From Siphonodentalium dalli (lineage: Eukaryota; Mollusca; Scaphopoda; Gadilida; Siphonodentaliidae): a DNA stretch of 64,000 nt. Both the position numbers and the translations under genes were made by a program. The DNA lies in NCBI GenBank assembly GCA_032622095.1, contig CP136063.1, positions 215,715,982 through 215,779,981 of the forward strand. The letters are read 5' to 3'. Shown here one piece after another: positions 56,201 to 58,317 of this stretch. Numbering within the stretch: position 1 is the first letter of the stretch; each line of letters begins with the position of its first letter. A model generated the notes under the pieces. That model worked only from the letters and a program-made list of their open reading frames with translations, did not search any database and was not told where the DNA came from.

Positions 56201-57225
56201 GAGACTGGTACATTTGTATATGTAGTCTGTCTAATCCTGTTCTTCATTGGGTAGGTGTTTAGTTTAAATCTCTGAATCAGTGACTTTATCTTTGATAATT
56301 TGCAGCCATAATCACCCCTCGTCAAGTGGTCCTGCCAAAGTGCTATGATGCTGGTGGTCTTGCTGAATTGCAATGATGCTGGTAGGGCAAACTGATGCTG
56401 TTACGAATATGTACCATTATTATTTCTAAAGACGTCATTTTTGCGGTGTTTGGCTTATCAGAGCGTTTTGAGAAAAAGCCAGCGTCTGTATGAAACATTC
56501 AAGAACATACATTTTAGAAAAATTTTATAATGGCTGCGCTGGGGTTTGCAAAACGATGTGAATAGTTATATAAAAATATGTTTAATTTAAAGGTACTCAT
56601 TCCGATTAGACGGTCCCCATATCATCAAGATACAACAACAACAACATTTCTTCAAAATATGCTTTAGTTATCAGAATCGATTAAATGCAAGAAAATAATG
56701 ATTACCACTGTTAACTATGGTATCAAATTTTCCAAAACGTGTTATTTATCAACATTTTGTTCAACGAAATTTGGCCGTGTTACCACTTGATTTTAATGTT
56801 CTCCATCTTCATCCACAATTTTGTCCGAGACCATCCATTTGACGATGTTTTTCTGGGCCACAAATAACTGCACATCTCGAGAAATAACAAACTTCAAAAA
56901 TCGATATCTGATCACTCTGAGCTTTGATGGGTGGGTTCCTCAACTCAAATTAACTATTTTTTACCCTGAAGCCAAAGAAATAGTAATTTAGGAGCGTTAA
57001 TTCGGATAATCCATCTTTAAACACAATTGAGGTATGTAAATCATGTTCTTCATCAATTATATTTGCCTGAAAATGGCTGTTATACTGACTTTAATGCAAG
57101 GATATTTTGTTTGCAGATGTTGGGCTGGATGTTGCCTGTTCCCATTCTGCATTGATGGCTGTAAGGACGTGGTCCACACCTGCCCGAGCTGTCGCCAGCA
57201 GATTGCACGCTGGAATCGGATGTAG
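7095..57225 (+). CDS. LITAF: LITAF-domain protein gene (six coding exons, 151 aa), whole span
   Basis: Joining 7095-7155, 11426-11452, 19607-19648, 32350-32370, 56055-56250 and 57117-57225 gives an uninterrupted 456-nt CDS (151 aa plus stop). Every intron begins GT and ends AG; the first four are phase 1, the last phase 2. The protein has a Pro/Gly/Tyr-rich N-terminus (residues 1-61), then a LITAF domain: CPHC at 86-89, a hydrophobic stretch about 103-128 rich in Cys/Phe/Trp, and HTCPSC at 136-141. In this family (LITAF/SIMPLE, CDIP1) the two Cys pairs bind one zinc and the hydrophobic segment inserts into the cytosolic face of late endosomal/lysosomal membranes; members act in endosomal sorting. 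The PPPY at residues 5-8 fits the family's binding of NEDD4-type WW domains. No P(S/T)AP motif is visible. The symbol is given at family level, since invertebrates carry several paralogues. Further 5' non-coding exons and alternative microexons may be missed. Confidence 0.88.
7568..8562. mobile_element. Satellite-carrying foldback element, copy 2 (intact ends)
   Basis: It begins TAGCTCAACTTTACTTTG at 7567 and ends CAAAGTTGAGCTA (to 8544) followed by the short palindrome AGTGTCATTGACACT. Inside are about five monomers of ~150-165 bp. It sits in intron 1 of the LITAF-like gene. The outer TAGCTCAACTT / AAGTTGAGCTA pair is a short terminal inverted repeat. Layout resembles the non-autonomous satellite-bearing elements described from bivalves (pearl / Helitron-like), but the assignment is inference. 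Confidence 0.75.
8720..9175. mobile_element. P3 hAT-like foldback MITE, long form
   Basis: Ends CAGGCCTG / CAGGCTTG, with near-matching 8-bp flanks TGTGCTGG and TGTGCCAG. Each end holds a hairpin with GAATGAGGT(C/T)CCCAGAGGGTG and its inverse; the two hairpins flank a ~200-bp conserved middle. Confidence 0.8.
9333..9529. mobile_element. TTAA-flanked MITE (CCCTTTTAGTGCCAGG ends) with hairpin cassette
   Basis: TTAA at 9329-9332 and 9530-9533; ends CCCTTTTAGTGCCAGG and CCTGGCACTCAAAGGG. Inside is one ~68-bp hairpin (GCCAATGCATTCTCTTATAT and inverse). CCC...GGG ends on TTAA are the piggyBac signature. A second copy is at 48629. Confidence 0.8.
9670..9792. mobile_element. TTAA-type MITE fragment (TTTAGTATAGAAAGGG end)
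   Basis: The right end ATTTAGTATAGAAAGGG with TTAA (9793-9796) matches the elements at 10348 and 57426; the left end is not clear. Confidence 0.55.
9829..10275. mobile_element. TTAA-type MITE (CCCTTTACCCAACAG family), flanked by 22-bp direct repeats
   Basis: Ends CCCTTTACCCAACAG and TTGTTGGGTAAAGGG. Inside are two opposed 68-bp hairpins separated by an A/T-rich spacer, then a unique tail with CCGGTTCCAATGATATCC. Flanking 9807-9828 and 10276-10297 are the same 22 bp, starting TTAAATGTAATTCGAAG, instead of TTAA alone. Confidence 0.82.
10348..10590. mobile_element. TTAA-type MITE (CCCTTTCTATACTAAATGG family)
   Basis: Ends CCCTTTCTATACTAAATGG and ATTTAGTTTAGAAATGG, with TTAA at 10591-10594 and a TTAT variant at the left. 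The interior shares AATGGTC...TTCATTTGGAGGAATGTT with the copy at 57426. Confidence 0.65.
10651..10749. repeat. Solo P1 end and flank
   Basis: CAGTAATGCCCTAAAATAATCGACAC preceded by TA at 10649-10650 is a lone P1 terminus (split here as CAGTAATGCC and TAATCGAC); the rest of the element is missing. Confidence 0.5.
10750..10958. mobile_element. P1 palindromic MITE (TA-flanked, 209 bp)
   Basis: Near-perfect palindrome: the left arm includes GAATTATGGGTAAC, GGATTTAGTCGGAAATATGG and CTTGTTGCCATTC; the right arm is its inverse. TA flanks both sides. CAGT-type ends on TA suggest Tc1/mariner or pogo mobilisation. Intron 1. Confidence 0.85.
11030..11386. mobile_element. TTAA-type MITE (CCCTTTACCCAACAG family), inverted orientation
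   Basis: TTAA at 11026-11029 and 11387-11390. It holds the tail CCGGTTCC-type sequence at its left and two opposed hairpins (about 11167-11236 and 11293-11361). It ends 39 bp before coding exon 2. Confidence 0.82.
11426..11452 (+). CDS. LITAF: LITAF-like gene, coding exon 2 (27-nt microexon)
   Basis: A 27-nt exon between TATCCACAG and GTATGT. It completes Gly21 and encodes YYPPPAQP (22-29) and the first base of Gly30. It is symmetric (phase 1-1), so it can be skipped or included without changing frame. A piggyBac-like MITE ends only 39 bp upstream (11386). Confidence 0.85.
11502..11776. mobile_element. TTAA-type MITE (CCCTTTCATGAC family)
   Basis: TTAA at both sides (11498-11501, 11777-11780). 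Two diverged hairpins of the GTGCATTCTCTTATATATG type flank a spacer with CAAGGTCAAGGTAAATATTG. Diverged relative to the copy at 36730. Confidence 0.7.
12184..12602. mobile_element. TA-flanked TIR element (TGTGACCCGCCATATC ends) carrying the hairpin cassette
   Basis: TGTGACCCGCCATATCAAAT at the left is inverted at the right (ATTTGATATGGCGGGTCACA). Immediately inside, TACCCTGTGCCAATGC and GCATTGGCACAGGGTA are the same cassette edges seen in TTAA elements. The left hairpin is collapsed to GTGCCAATGCATTGGCC; the right (about 12475-12548) is complete. Confidence 0.78.
12603..13143. other. Intron 2 sequence with a TTAA-MITE fragment
   Basis: 12883-12943 carries a degraded right end (CATCTGAAAATTTCCTAAGG...AAAGGGTTAA, interrupted). 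The rest is not recognised. Confidence 0.4.
13144..13273. mobile_element. P1 palindromic MITE, left arm only
   Basis: CAGTAATGCTCTAAATAATC after TA, a complete left arm through CGGAAAGCTCTC, and only the first bases of the right arm (GAGAGCTTTCC) before the match ends. Confidence 0.75.
13280..13680. repeat. Dispersed repeat, two tandem units (TTCCTAC...CCATGGGAACCTG family)
   Basis: Two ~170-bp units share TTTTTATTCCTAC / TTTTGTTCCTAC, TTTAGTACCATAGGAACCTG, TATGAGGT and ATCCCCCC-type words. A related copy is at 49763-50010. Confidence 0.55.
13681..14632. other. Intron 2 sequence, nothing recognised
   Basis: No exon, RNA gene or repeat boundary could be supported. Short ORFs at 14182-14385 and 14477-14731 look like chance. 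Confidence 0.4.
14633..14695. mobile_element. P3 MITE end fragment
   Basis: AAATTCACCCTCTGGGGACC...CATTCTGCAAATGTCAGACAC, a solo right arm of the P3 family. Confidence 0.65.
14792..15004. mobile_element. P1 palindromic MITE (213 bp)
   Basis: Nearly perfect palindrome with TA on both sides (14790-14791, 15005-15006); centre near 14898 (CTCTCGGGGAGAG). Confidence 0.85.
15005..15720. other. Intron 2 sequence, nothing recognised
   Basis: No gene or repeat edge supported; short ORFs at 15065-15253 (+) and 15344-15544 (-) lack recognisable motifs. Confidence 0.4.
15725..16106. mobile_element. TTAA-type MITE (CCCTTTACCCAACAG family)
   Basis: TTAA at 15721-15724 and 16107-16110. Two opposed hairpins (about 15752-15820 and 15897-15966) with spacer and CCGGTTCC tail. 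Confidence 0.85.
16268..16638. mobile_element. TIR element with internal 54-bp minisatellite
   Basis: Left CCATATCACACGTTTCTGG...GAGCTTATATTCGCACATTG-type end is inverted at the right (CAATGTGCGAATATAAGCTC...GATATGG). Between them are four units of 53-55 bp (starting near 16304, 16359, 16412, 16466) with GGTATATAATATGAATAC and GTTGATAGGTCA. The copia element is inserted exactly at its right edge. Confidence 0.75.
16639..16733 (-). repeat. Copia element 3' LTR (95 bp)
   Basis: On the + strand it starts TGTTAAGTTGACC and ends GAGACATGACA; read on the minus strand it is TG...CA. By eye identical to 19300-19394. Flanked outside by TATGG (16634-16638), the 5-bp target duplication. The minus-strand sequence just inside (GACATGGGAGTG) is a plausible polypurine tract. 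Confidence 0.88.
16840..19230 (-). CDS. Ty1/copia retrotransposon pol fragment (integrase C-terminus, RT, RNase H)
   Basis: An uninterrupted frame of about 796 codons. Residues about 1-145 are the C-terminal part of integrase (GWSPYQLVFGANPNLP, then a QGDKVYYKRDD linker-type fold). The reverse transcriptase follows at about 340-590 with KARLVARGF, SIDVKAAFLQG, CVYGLVDASRKWF and HVDD in place of the usual YVDD. RNase H lies at about 635-780 (YTDASYAN, KSTLAAEAL, DNKSLCQNV, IADCLTKGG). Gag, protease and the integrase catalytic core are absent. The frame has no real start: it begins at the junction with tRNA-derived sequence near 19237, and the listed end is only a TTG codon. With identical LTRs and a target duplication, this is a recent insertion of an already deleted copy, mobilised in trans. 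It lies antisense in intron 2 of the LITAF-like gene. Confidence 0.9.
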   Translation of the reverse strand: MDLEVALVWAVNAKNSLSMVYGWSPYQLVFGANPNLPSVLTDMPPALENTTISETFAKHLNALQAGRRGFIQAESSDRIRRALRHKIRSSGECFQQGDKVYYKRDDDKRWKGPGAVIGQDGKVVFVRHGSIYVRVHPCRLIRCGPEKEVSSDEQKRQFDEIKDSSAVQIDDGECTDEDQEISGNKVNRRSDDDIQHGDRRNAANVQLDNVGELSGSQPEMHVGDTRTKDPSVKDIPRVGEIIAYRLRGSNEWMKAKLLSKGGKATGKNWAYMNIQEEDKDVMAGIDFMKDVDEWKKVDVIDEVNAVFIPVSRHDEENVRNAKQLELDNWKSFHVYEEVPYKDQKVMSTRWVITEKENGGKRVVKARLVARGFEEETDVQSDSPTAHKESIRLFLALASTYQFTVHSIDVKAAFLQGDEIDRDIYVQPPKECISKEPVIWKLQKCVYGLVDASRKWFLSMKKELDRLSCVQSKLDPALFLWQGEGMFLMHVDDILWTGSDLFKTKVIDCITKRFRCGKEMDSCFRYIGLDIEQDSEAVYLQQHMYTEELKQVQHAVNTKGNERGVYMEIVGQMHWLASQSRPDLSFDVLDLTTSSEISDSKFRQKLNKVVRKARNNVYKFVFPQLGNLDKLELVLYTDASYANLSDRISSAGGYIIFLKGGNGRCCPISWAAKKIRRVVKSTLAAEALSLVDGLDACYFVRSILQEMINKKGASDTHVPITCLVDNKSLCQNVHSTKLISEKRLRLDLASIKESVNKEDVSVKWIKTGQQIADCLTKGGADFHPLIEMIHNGKEETF
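19238..19299 (+). other. Captured initiator tRNA-Met segment (tRNA positions ~14-76) next to the 5' LTR
   Basis: The + strand reads as the 3' four-fifths of initiator tRNA-Met: D-loop AGTGGTA, D-stem GCGT, anticodon stem CTGGG/CCCAG with loop CCCATAA (anticodon CAT at 19257-19259), variable AGGTC, T-stem CGAGG/CCTCG with the initiator-type loop ATCG-CAA, acceptor CTCTGCT, A73 and CCA (19297-19299). It abuts the LTR at 19300, so its 3' end is the element's primer-binding site. The T-loop base at 19281, which is position 58, is C where A is canonical. The 5' part (acceptor 5' strand, D-stem 5' strand) is missing, so it is not a functional tRNA gene. Confidence 0.88.
19300..19394 (-). repeat. 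Copia element 5' LTR (95 bp)
   Basis: Identical by eye to the 16639-16733 LTR. The outside flank TATGG (19395-19399) completes the 5-bp target duplication. Unusually short for an LTR. Confidence 0.88.
19607..19648 (+). CDS. LITAF: LITAF-like gene, coding exon 3 (42-nt microexon)
   Basis: A 42-nt symmetric phase-1 exon bounded by ATCACCTAG and GTAAGT. It encodes residues 31-43 (Y-G-P-P-P-P-A-G-Y-A-P-A-P) with split Gly codons at both ends, the same Gly-Tyr-Pro theme as exons 2 and 4. A copia insertion ends about 210 bp upstream. Confidence 0.87.
19649..20272. other. Start of intron 3 with a P1 remnant
   Basis: 19901-19986 is a P1 palindrome reduced to its left tip and right arm, TA-flanked. 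The remainder shows no recognised feature. Confidence 0.5.
20281..25218. mobile_element. Giant 4.9-kb palindromic (foldback) element with 8-bp TSD
   Basis: The left end AGTCCAGGAGATATTGGTCG is inverted at the right end (CGACCAATATCTCCTGGACT). CATTCATT flanks both sides exactly (20273-20280, 25219-25226). The outer ~1.2 kb arms are nearly identical inverted copies. Further in, pairs such as 22379-22393 and 23250-23264 (GGTGCTAGTTTGTGG and inverse) show the palindrome continues almost to its centre near 22.75 kb, with more divergence inward. Blocks of AAGATGGCGGCCAAAATGG-type sequence recur in each arm. Mirror-image short ORFs at 20445-21442 and 24248-25103 are a consequence of the palindrome. 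No transposase recognised; the long TIRs and 8-bp TSD would fit Mutator-like/foldback or hAT mobilisation. Confidence 0.85.
25227..25404. other. Intron 3 spacer
   Basis: AT-rich, nothing recognised. Confidence 0.4.
25405..25542. mobile_element. P1 palindromic MITE, internally deleted (138 bp)
   Basis: TA-flanked CAGTAATGCTC...GCATTACTG; the left arm is largely missing (AACCACAGCAGAAAGCTGAG), the right arm complete. Confidence 0.78.
25543..26263. other. Intron 3 sequence, nothing recognised
   Basis: No exon or repeat edges supported. Confidence 0.4.
26268..26724. mobile_element. TTAA-type MITE (CCCTTTACCCAACAG family)
   Basis: TTAA at 26264-26267 and 26725-26728. Two opposed hairpins with a long A/T-rich spacer that contains an internal tandem duplication (AAAATTGT(T/C)AAAGAATGTA twice). 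Confidence 0.85.
26948..27338. mobile_element. TTAA-type MITE (CCCTTTACCCAACAG family)
   Basis: TTAA at 26944-26947; right flank TTAT. Two opposed hairpins (about 26973-27042 and 27121-27190). Only ~220 bp from the previous copy and in the same orientation. Confidence 0.83.
27499..27752. mobile_element. P3 hAT-like foldback MITE, short form (254 bp)
   Basis: Perfect ends CAAGCCTTGAAATAG / CTATTTCAAGGCTTG; exact 8-bp TSD GATCCTTT (27491-27498, 27753-27760). Two hairpins back to back joined by TGCTGAGATGTAAGCA. Confidence 0.9.
27895..28383. mobile_element. TIR element (TTAAAGGTACT-AATCCGA family), copy 1
   Basis: Left TTAAAGGTACTAAATCCGA and right TCGGATTGAGTACCTTTAA-type ends. Inside, GATTCGAGTCGAGGAACCCA and its inverse form a subterminal repeat. 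Shared with copies at 56587 and 61896. Confidence 0.75.
28384..30052. other. Intron 3 sequence with one small P1 copy
   Basis: 28835-28926 is a TA-flanked P1 element reduced to its two tips (CATTAATGCCC...GCATTACTG). No other feature supported; no exon-like Gly/Tyr/Pro microexon noticed. Confidence 0.45.
30057..30447. mobile_element. TTAA-type MITE flanked by identical 42-bp direct repeats
   Basis: Ends CCCTTTACCCAACAGAACGG and CCGTTCTGTTGGGTAAAGGG; two opposed hairpins inside. The flanks 30015-30056 and 30448-30489 are the same 42 bp, starting TTAAGCTTGTTCATTTTCAG and ending ATACATGTTTAA. Both repeats begin and end in TTAA. Confidence 0.87.
30490..31030. other. Intron 3 sequence, nothing recognised
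   Basis: No supported feature. Confidence 0.4.
31039..31249. mobile_element. P3 hAT-like foldback MITE, short form (211 bp)
   Basis: CAAGCCTTG / CAAGGCTTG ends; 8-bp flanks ACTTTCGG / ACTTTCAG differ at one base. The left hairpin has lost its second arm. Confidence 0.87.
31402..31493. repeat. TTAA-type MITE fragment (AAGGTTAA end)
   Basis: CGTTTGTTGAACTTATTATCTGA...AGTATTTAATATAGATAAGG followed by TTAA matches the right portion of the element at 57426. Confidence 0.6.
31535..31752. mobile_element. P1 palindromic MITE (218 bp)
   Basis: TA-flanked, both arms present; AAGGTCTCAAGG in the right arm is a short insertion. Centre near 31636. Confidence 0.85.
31978..32098. mobile_element. P1 MITE (right arm) flanked by 45-bp direct repeats
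   Basis: CAGTAATGCCC is joined directly to the right arm. The flanks 31923-31967 and 32099-32143 are a 45-bp direct repeat (TAGCTGATCACTATCGG start; two mismatches seen), far longer than the 2-bp TA expected. Confidence 0.78.
32350..32370 (+). CDS. LITAF: LITAF-like gene, coding exon 4 (21-nt microexon)
   Basis: A 21-nt symmetric phase-1 exon with acceptor CCAAAGTAG after a pyrimidine-rich tract and donor GTAATA. It encodes GYYPAP (residues 45-50) flanked by split Gly codons. The short length lowers confidence, but frame, phase and the repeated Gly-Tyr-Tyr-Pro theme all match exon 2. Confidence 0.75.
32371..32984. other. Start of intron 4, nothing recognised
   Basis: AT-rich; a short tandem CCCTACATGTATG duplication near 32865-32890. 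Confidence 0.4.
32985..33348. repeat. Minisatellite, unit ~28-30 bp
   Basis: About a dozen units of the form TGTTAACTGGTATTCAGTAT followed by TCACCCC; imperfect. Confidence 0.85.
33349..34303. other. Intron 4 sequence, nothing recognised
   Basis: No supported feature; ORFs at 33719-33976 and 33903-34094 lack motifs. Confidence 0.4.
34308..34551. mobile_element. TTAA-type MITE (CCCTTTCATGAT family)
   Basis: TTAA at 34304-34307; the right end GACATGGAAGGG meets TTTA. Two diverged hairpins of the GCATTCTCTTATATATG type. Confidence 0.75.
34552..35206. other. Intron 4 sequence with a dispersed-repeat fragment
   Basis: 34700-34860 resembles the GTCTGTCTGTC / TTACGACCCTTT repeat family of 3490-3890; otherwise nothing. 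Confidence 0.4.
35207..35236. repeat. Homopolymer C tract (30 nt)
   Basis: Uninterrupted C run. A second run of 17 C is at 63968-63984. Length may be an assembly estimate. Confidence 0.9.
35605..35757. repeat. Tandem duplication, unit ~70 bp
   Basis: Two units sharing CAATACTCCCCCTACTGATA and GTGGACACACACTCCCTATT. Confidence 0.75.
35755..36015. repeat. Tandem repeat, unit ~75-85 bp (about 3.5 units)
   Basis: Units share GATCGCTTCCA(A/T)TGTCTTGGC and TATATTATTATACTCA; directly adjoins the preceding array. Confidence 0.8.
36730..36984. mobile_element. TTAA-type MITE (CCCTTCCATGACTGGAGC family)
   Basis: TTAA at 36726-36729 and 36985-36988. Two opposed hairpins separated by AACAATATTTACCATGACCTTG.. 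spacer (first 20: AACAATATTTACCATGACCT). Best-preserved copy of this subfamily. Confidence 0.83.
37272..37724. mobile_element. P3 foldback MITE, long form (diverged)
   Basis: AAAGCCTTGAAATAG start, two degraded hairpins (GAATGAGGTCCCCAAAGG; TAATGAGGTCTCCAGTTG), conserved middle with CCTCGATTATGCATTATGTC. No clear TSD. Confidence 0.72.
37935..38188. mobile_element. P3 hAT-like foldback MITE, short form (254 bp)
   Basis: CAAGCCTTGAAAT / ATTTCAAGGCTTG; exact TSD GGTGCTGC (37927-37934, 38189-38196). Confidence 0.9.
38476..40077. mobile_element. Harbinger-like non-autonomous transposon (1602 bp), TSD TAA
   Basis: Left GGCCCGTTCCAAACGACGG and right CCGTCGTTTGGAACGGGTC are inverted; TAA at 38473-38475 and 40078-40080. 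Subterminal GTCGACTCGA(A/T)TCTAAT is also inverted. The 3-bp TAA duplication and GGCC-type ends fit PIF/Harbinger. The centre is a minisatellite; no transposase ORF. Confidence 0.85.
38945..39690. repeat. Minisatellite inside the Harbinger-like element, unit ~75-80 bp
   Basis: About nine units share GATTTATAATAATTCATATA, CCGGTATTACTTATTATAAG and GGGGTGGTAG. Confidence 0.85.
40362..41680. repeat. TTAA-MITE relic split by the hAT-like element
   Basis: 40362-40491 (AATCCCTTTGATAATGGACT, GTTCTATTATCAGAC) and 41635-41680 resemble the CCCTTTCTATACTAAATGG family in degraded form. Confidence 0.4.
40492..41626. mobile_element. hAT-like non-autonomous transposon (1135 bp)
   Basis: Ends CAGTGTTCGCGCTG / CAGCGCGAACACTG; exact 8-bp TSD TTTGTAGG (40484-40491, 41627-41634). 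Subterminal TTGGCTAA repeats lie at both ends. No transposase ORF. Confidence 0.9.
41681..42286. other. Intron 4 sequence, nothing recognised
   Basis: AT-rich, no supported feature. Confidence 0.4.
42287..45297. mobile_element. Satellite-carrying foldback element, copy 3, with higher-order repeat
   Basis: It begins TAGCTCAACTTTACTTTG and ends CCAAGTTGAGCTA then AGTGTCATTGACACT. About 18 monomers of 155-165 bp. From about 43.0 to 44.6 kb three-monomer blocks repeat with a ~481-bp period (GGCTACAGGTCGTACCTTTG at ~43503, 43984 and 44466). The final monomers (44700-45230) are more diverged. The many minus-strand ORFs are translated monomers. Intron 4. Confidence 0.82.
45465..46088. mobile_element. 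Non-autonomous Helitron-like element (624 bp)
   Basis: It starts TCTATATATATAAAAC after A and ends ATCCCCTAG before T, i.e. A|TC...CTAG|T as Helitrons do. About 10 nt before the end is a small hairpin CGTCA-TTT-TGACG. No terminal inverted repeats or TSD. Internal words TTTCACGCCGATTGGTCA recur at about 59580. A (GT)n run lies near 45490. Confidence 0.75.
46089..46726. other. Intron 4 sequence, nothing recognised
   Basis: No supported feature. Confidence 0.4.
46727..46938. mobile_element. P1 palindromic MITE (212 bp)
   Basis: TA-flanked; full arms; centre near 46833 (CTCTCCCCGAGGG). Confidence 0.85.
46985..47240. mobile_element. P3 MITE, 5' part only
   Basis: CAAGCCTGAATTTA start; the first hairpin is mostly deleted, then the conserved middle (CACCCATTAGTCACCTCGAT, AGAAACTAAACAGAAG). 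The right end is missing. Confidence 0.65.
47241..48624. other. Intron 4 sequence, nothing recognised
   Basis: No supported feature. Confidence 0.4.
48629..48856. mobile_element. TTAA-type MITE (CCCTTTTAGTGCCAGG family)
   Basis: TTAA at 48625-48628 and 48857-48860. One hairpin (about 48741-48808), poly-A stretch. Sister of 9333-9529. Confidence 0.82.
48861..49762. other. Intron 4 sequence, nothing recognised
   Basis: Short ORFs on both strands without motifs. Confidence 0.4.
49763..50010. repeat. Dispersed repeat (CCTCCCATAACCCAAGTTAT hairpin start)
   Basis: It starts with a hairpin CCTCCCATAAC / GTTATGGGGG and continues with TTCCTACATTTTTCAGTCAA and CCATGGGAATCTGTGTACCT, matching the units at 13280-13680. 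Confidence 0.55.
50011..50769. other. Intron 4 sequence, nothing recognised
   Basis: About 50095-50170 weakly resembles the repeat at 3490 (ATAGTATTGGTACACAATGC). Confidence 0.35.
50770..51005. mobile_element. P1 palindromic MITE (236 bp, with central insertion)
   Basis: TA at left, CA at right (one-base decay). CATTCATATGAAAGCTCTCA is an extra partial arm at the centre. Confidence 0.82.
51023..51279. mobile_element. TTAA-type MITE (CATGACTGGAGC family)
   Basis: Left TTAC, right TTAA (51280-51283). Two diverged hairpins; starts 18 bp after the P1 copy. Confidence 0.72.
51351..51809. mobile_element. P3 hAT-like foldback MITE, long form (459 bp)
   Basis: CAAGTCTGAGTTTAG / CTAAACTCAGACTTG; exact TSD TATTGCAT (51343-51350, 51810-51817). 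Two hairpins and intact ~200-bp middle: the reference copy for the long form. Confidence 0.9.
51919..52131. mobile_element. P1 palindromic MITE (213 bp)
   Basis: Near-perfect arms, centre CTCTCGCCGAGAG near 52025; TA at left, TT at right. Confidence 0.85.
52323..52578. mobile_element. TTAA-type MITE (CATGGCTGGAGC family)
   Basis: TTAA at 52319-52322 and 52579-52582; two decayed hairpins. Confidence 0.78.
52684..53116. mobile_element. P3 foldback MITE, long form
   Basis: CAAGTCTGCAAATAG start and CTATTTGCAGGCTTTG end; two hairpins and middle. TSD not clear. Confidence 0.78.
53117..54214. other. Intron 4 sequence with a weak antisense ORF
   Basis: An open frame of 101 codons lies on the minus strand at 53123-53428, with a lysine/arginine-rich stretch (LTLRKQTRRFISEVQDAKKE). 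No family recognised; it may be chance or a decayed insertion. Confidence 0.3.
54223..54609. mobile_element. P3 hAT-like foldback MITE, long form, decayed (387 bp)
   Basis: Exact 8-bp TSD GAATCACT (54215-54222, 54610-54617). The first hairpin is truncated, the second imperfect. Confidence 0.82.
54618..55231. other. Intron 4 sequence, nothing recognised
   Basis: The left part of an ORF at 54931-55497 lies here, but its 3' half is MITE sequence and no domain is seen. Confidence 0.4.
55236..55584. mobile_element. TTAA-type MITE, chimeric copy
   Basis: TTAA at 55232-55235 and 55585-55588. Left hairpin as in 36730. The second hairpin is interrupted at about 55424-55506 by AAAGGGTTAACATTTTATAA...GTGGTTTTCTATCATTTTGA, which matches the downstream flank of the 36730 element (36980-37083). 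Confidence 0.75.
55704..55916. mobile_element. P1 palindromic MITE (213 bp)
   Basis: TA-flanked, near-perfect; right tip decayed to CATTACAA. Ends 139 bp before exon 5. Confidence 0.84.
56055..56250 (+). CDS. LITAF: LITAF-like gene, coding exon 5 (first half of LITAF domain)
   Basis: Bounded by CCCTTACTTTCAG and donor GTAGGT at 56251. It encodes residues 52-115: a Gln/Pro/Thr/Val linker (about 52-75), then the N-terminal LITAF Cys knuckle CPHC (86-89) and the start of the hydrophobic membrane-inserting stretch (TFVYVVCLILFFI, 103-115). It ends in phase 2 within Gly116, so the intron splits the membrane segment. A P1 palindrome ends 139 bp upstream. Confidence 0.93.
56587..57021. mobile_element. 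TIR element (TTAAAGGTACT family), copy 2, inside the last intron
   Basis: TTAAAGGTACTCATTCCGATT start and TTCGGATAATCCATCTTTAA end (imperfect), with AACAACAACA near the left and TCGATATCTGATCACT inside. It fills half of the 866-bp intron 5. Confidence 0.72.
57117..57225 (+). CDS. LITAF: LITAF-like gene, last coding exon (C-terminal LITAF motif and stop)
   Basis: Acceptor TTTGTTTGCAG precedes the exon. It completes Gly116 and encodes residues 117-151: the rest of the Cys-rich hydrophobic segment (CWAGCCLFPFCID), then the family signature HTCPSC followed by RQQI (136-145) and a short basic tail ending in TAG at 57223-57225. The 3' UTR follows; an AATAAA at 57514-57519 is a possible poly(A) signal but lies inside a TTAA-type MITE, so the true end is uncertain. 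Confidence 0.93.
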
Positions 57226-57425
57226 GACAGCCGACGAGGACAAAAAAAAAAATAGGACACAAATAGACACAAAGAAAGCACCAAACTATGTCAAAATTTG
57301 ACAAGATGATATATATAAAATGTGTCAAAATTATATCCATATATATATCGCTGTTGTACACAGAAGTTATCATTGTGATTTTAACAGTGGCAAATCATAA
57401 CCAATGCATAAACCAACTGCATCAA

Positions 57426-57885
57426 CCCTTTCTTTACTAAATGGATTCTCCCATTCAGTTATAAAAGTATACATTGGAATGGTCTTTTTATTCATTTTGA
57501 GGGGTGTTCTGGTAATAAAAGCAGGCAAAAACAGATCATACAAGATCAGAATGATTCTTATTCATCGGTGGGAAATGTTCAGATAATAAGTTCAACAACG
57601 TTTGTTGAACTTATTTTCTGAACATTGCCTAAGGGAACTACAGTAATGCCCTAAATAATCAACTCCTTAACCACAGGAGAATTATGGCTAACTTTTCAGG
57701 ATTTAGTTGGAAATATGGCTTGTTGCCATTCATCGGAAAGCTCTCACTGAGAGCTTTCCGATGAATGGCAACAAGCCATATTTCCGATTAAACCCCGAAA
57801 AGTTACCCATAATTCTCCTGTGGTTAATGAGTCGATTATTTAGGGCATTACTGTACTCATCAATGAGTATTTAGTATAGAAAGGG
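57426..57885. mobile_element. TTAA-type MITE (CCCTTTCTTTACTAAATGG) split by a P1 palindrome
   Basis: Left flank TCAA, right TTAA (57886-57889). An internal hairpin has AATAAGTTCAACAA and its inverse. The P1 copy 57641-57853 sits inside with a duplicated TA. Confidence 0.8.
57641..57853. mobile_element. P1 palindromic MITE (213 bp) nested in a TTAA MITE
   Basis: TA at 57639-57640 and 57854-57855. The uninterrupted site in sister copies (GGGAACTACTAGTCAATGAG at 59313) shows an insertion into a TA. Confidence 0.88.
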
Positions 57886-58047
57886 TTAACTGACAATATT
57901 TATCACTGGTGTTGAACACCACTGCTTTCACCCATGCATTCTTCACTTTTGTTTTGTTAGGACTCTATTTTGCTCAAGCAATTCCATTAAAATTCACTTG
58001 TATGTGGCTCAGATGGTAAGATGCTTCTCACATTAGACCAACATATA

Positions 58048-58211
58048 CAGTAATGCCCTAAATAATCAACTCCTTTACCACAGAAGAATTATGGTCACTT
58101 CAGGATTTAGTCGGAAATATGGCTTGTTGCCATTCATCGGAAAGCTCTCATCCTGGAAAGTTACCCATAATTCTGCTGTGGTTAAGGAGTCGATTATTTA
58201 GAGCATTAGTG
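58048..58211. mobile_element. P1 palindromic MITE, internally deleted (164 bp)
   Basis: TA-flanked; left arm full, right arm lacks its inner half (AGCTCTCATCCTGGAAAGTT). Confidence 0.8.
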
Positions 58212-58317
58212 TATAAGCCGTACAGCAATGGCGAAGCTGGTAGAATCGCGATATGTAAAGCACAGATTTGCGATCATTGCAATGGGAAGATAACCTGATG
58301 CTTATACATGTATCTAG

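Noticed and set aside
57514-57519. AATAAA as the gene's poly(A) signal
   Set aside because: It lies within a dispersed MITE and no downstream GU-rich element stands out; kept only as a possibility in the exon 6 entry.
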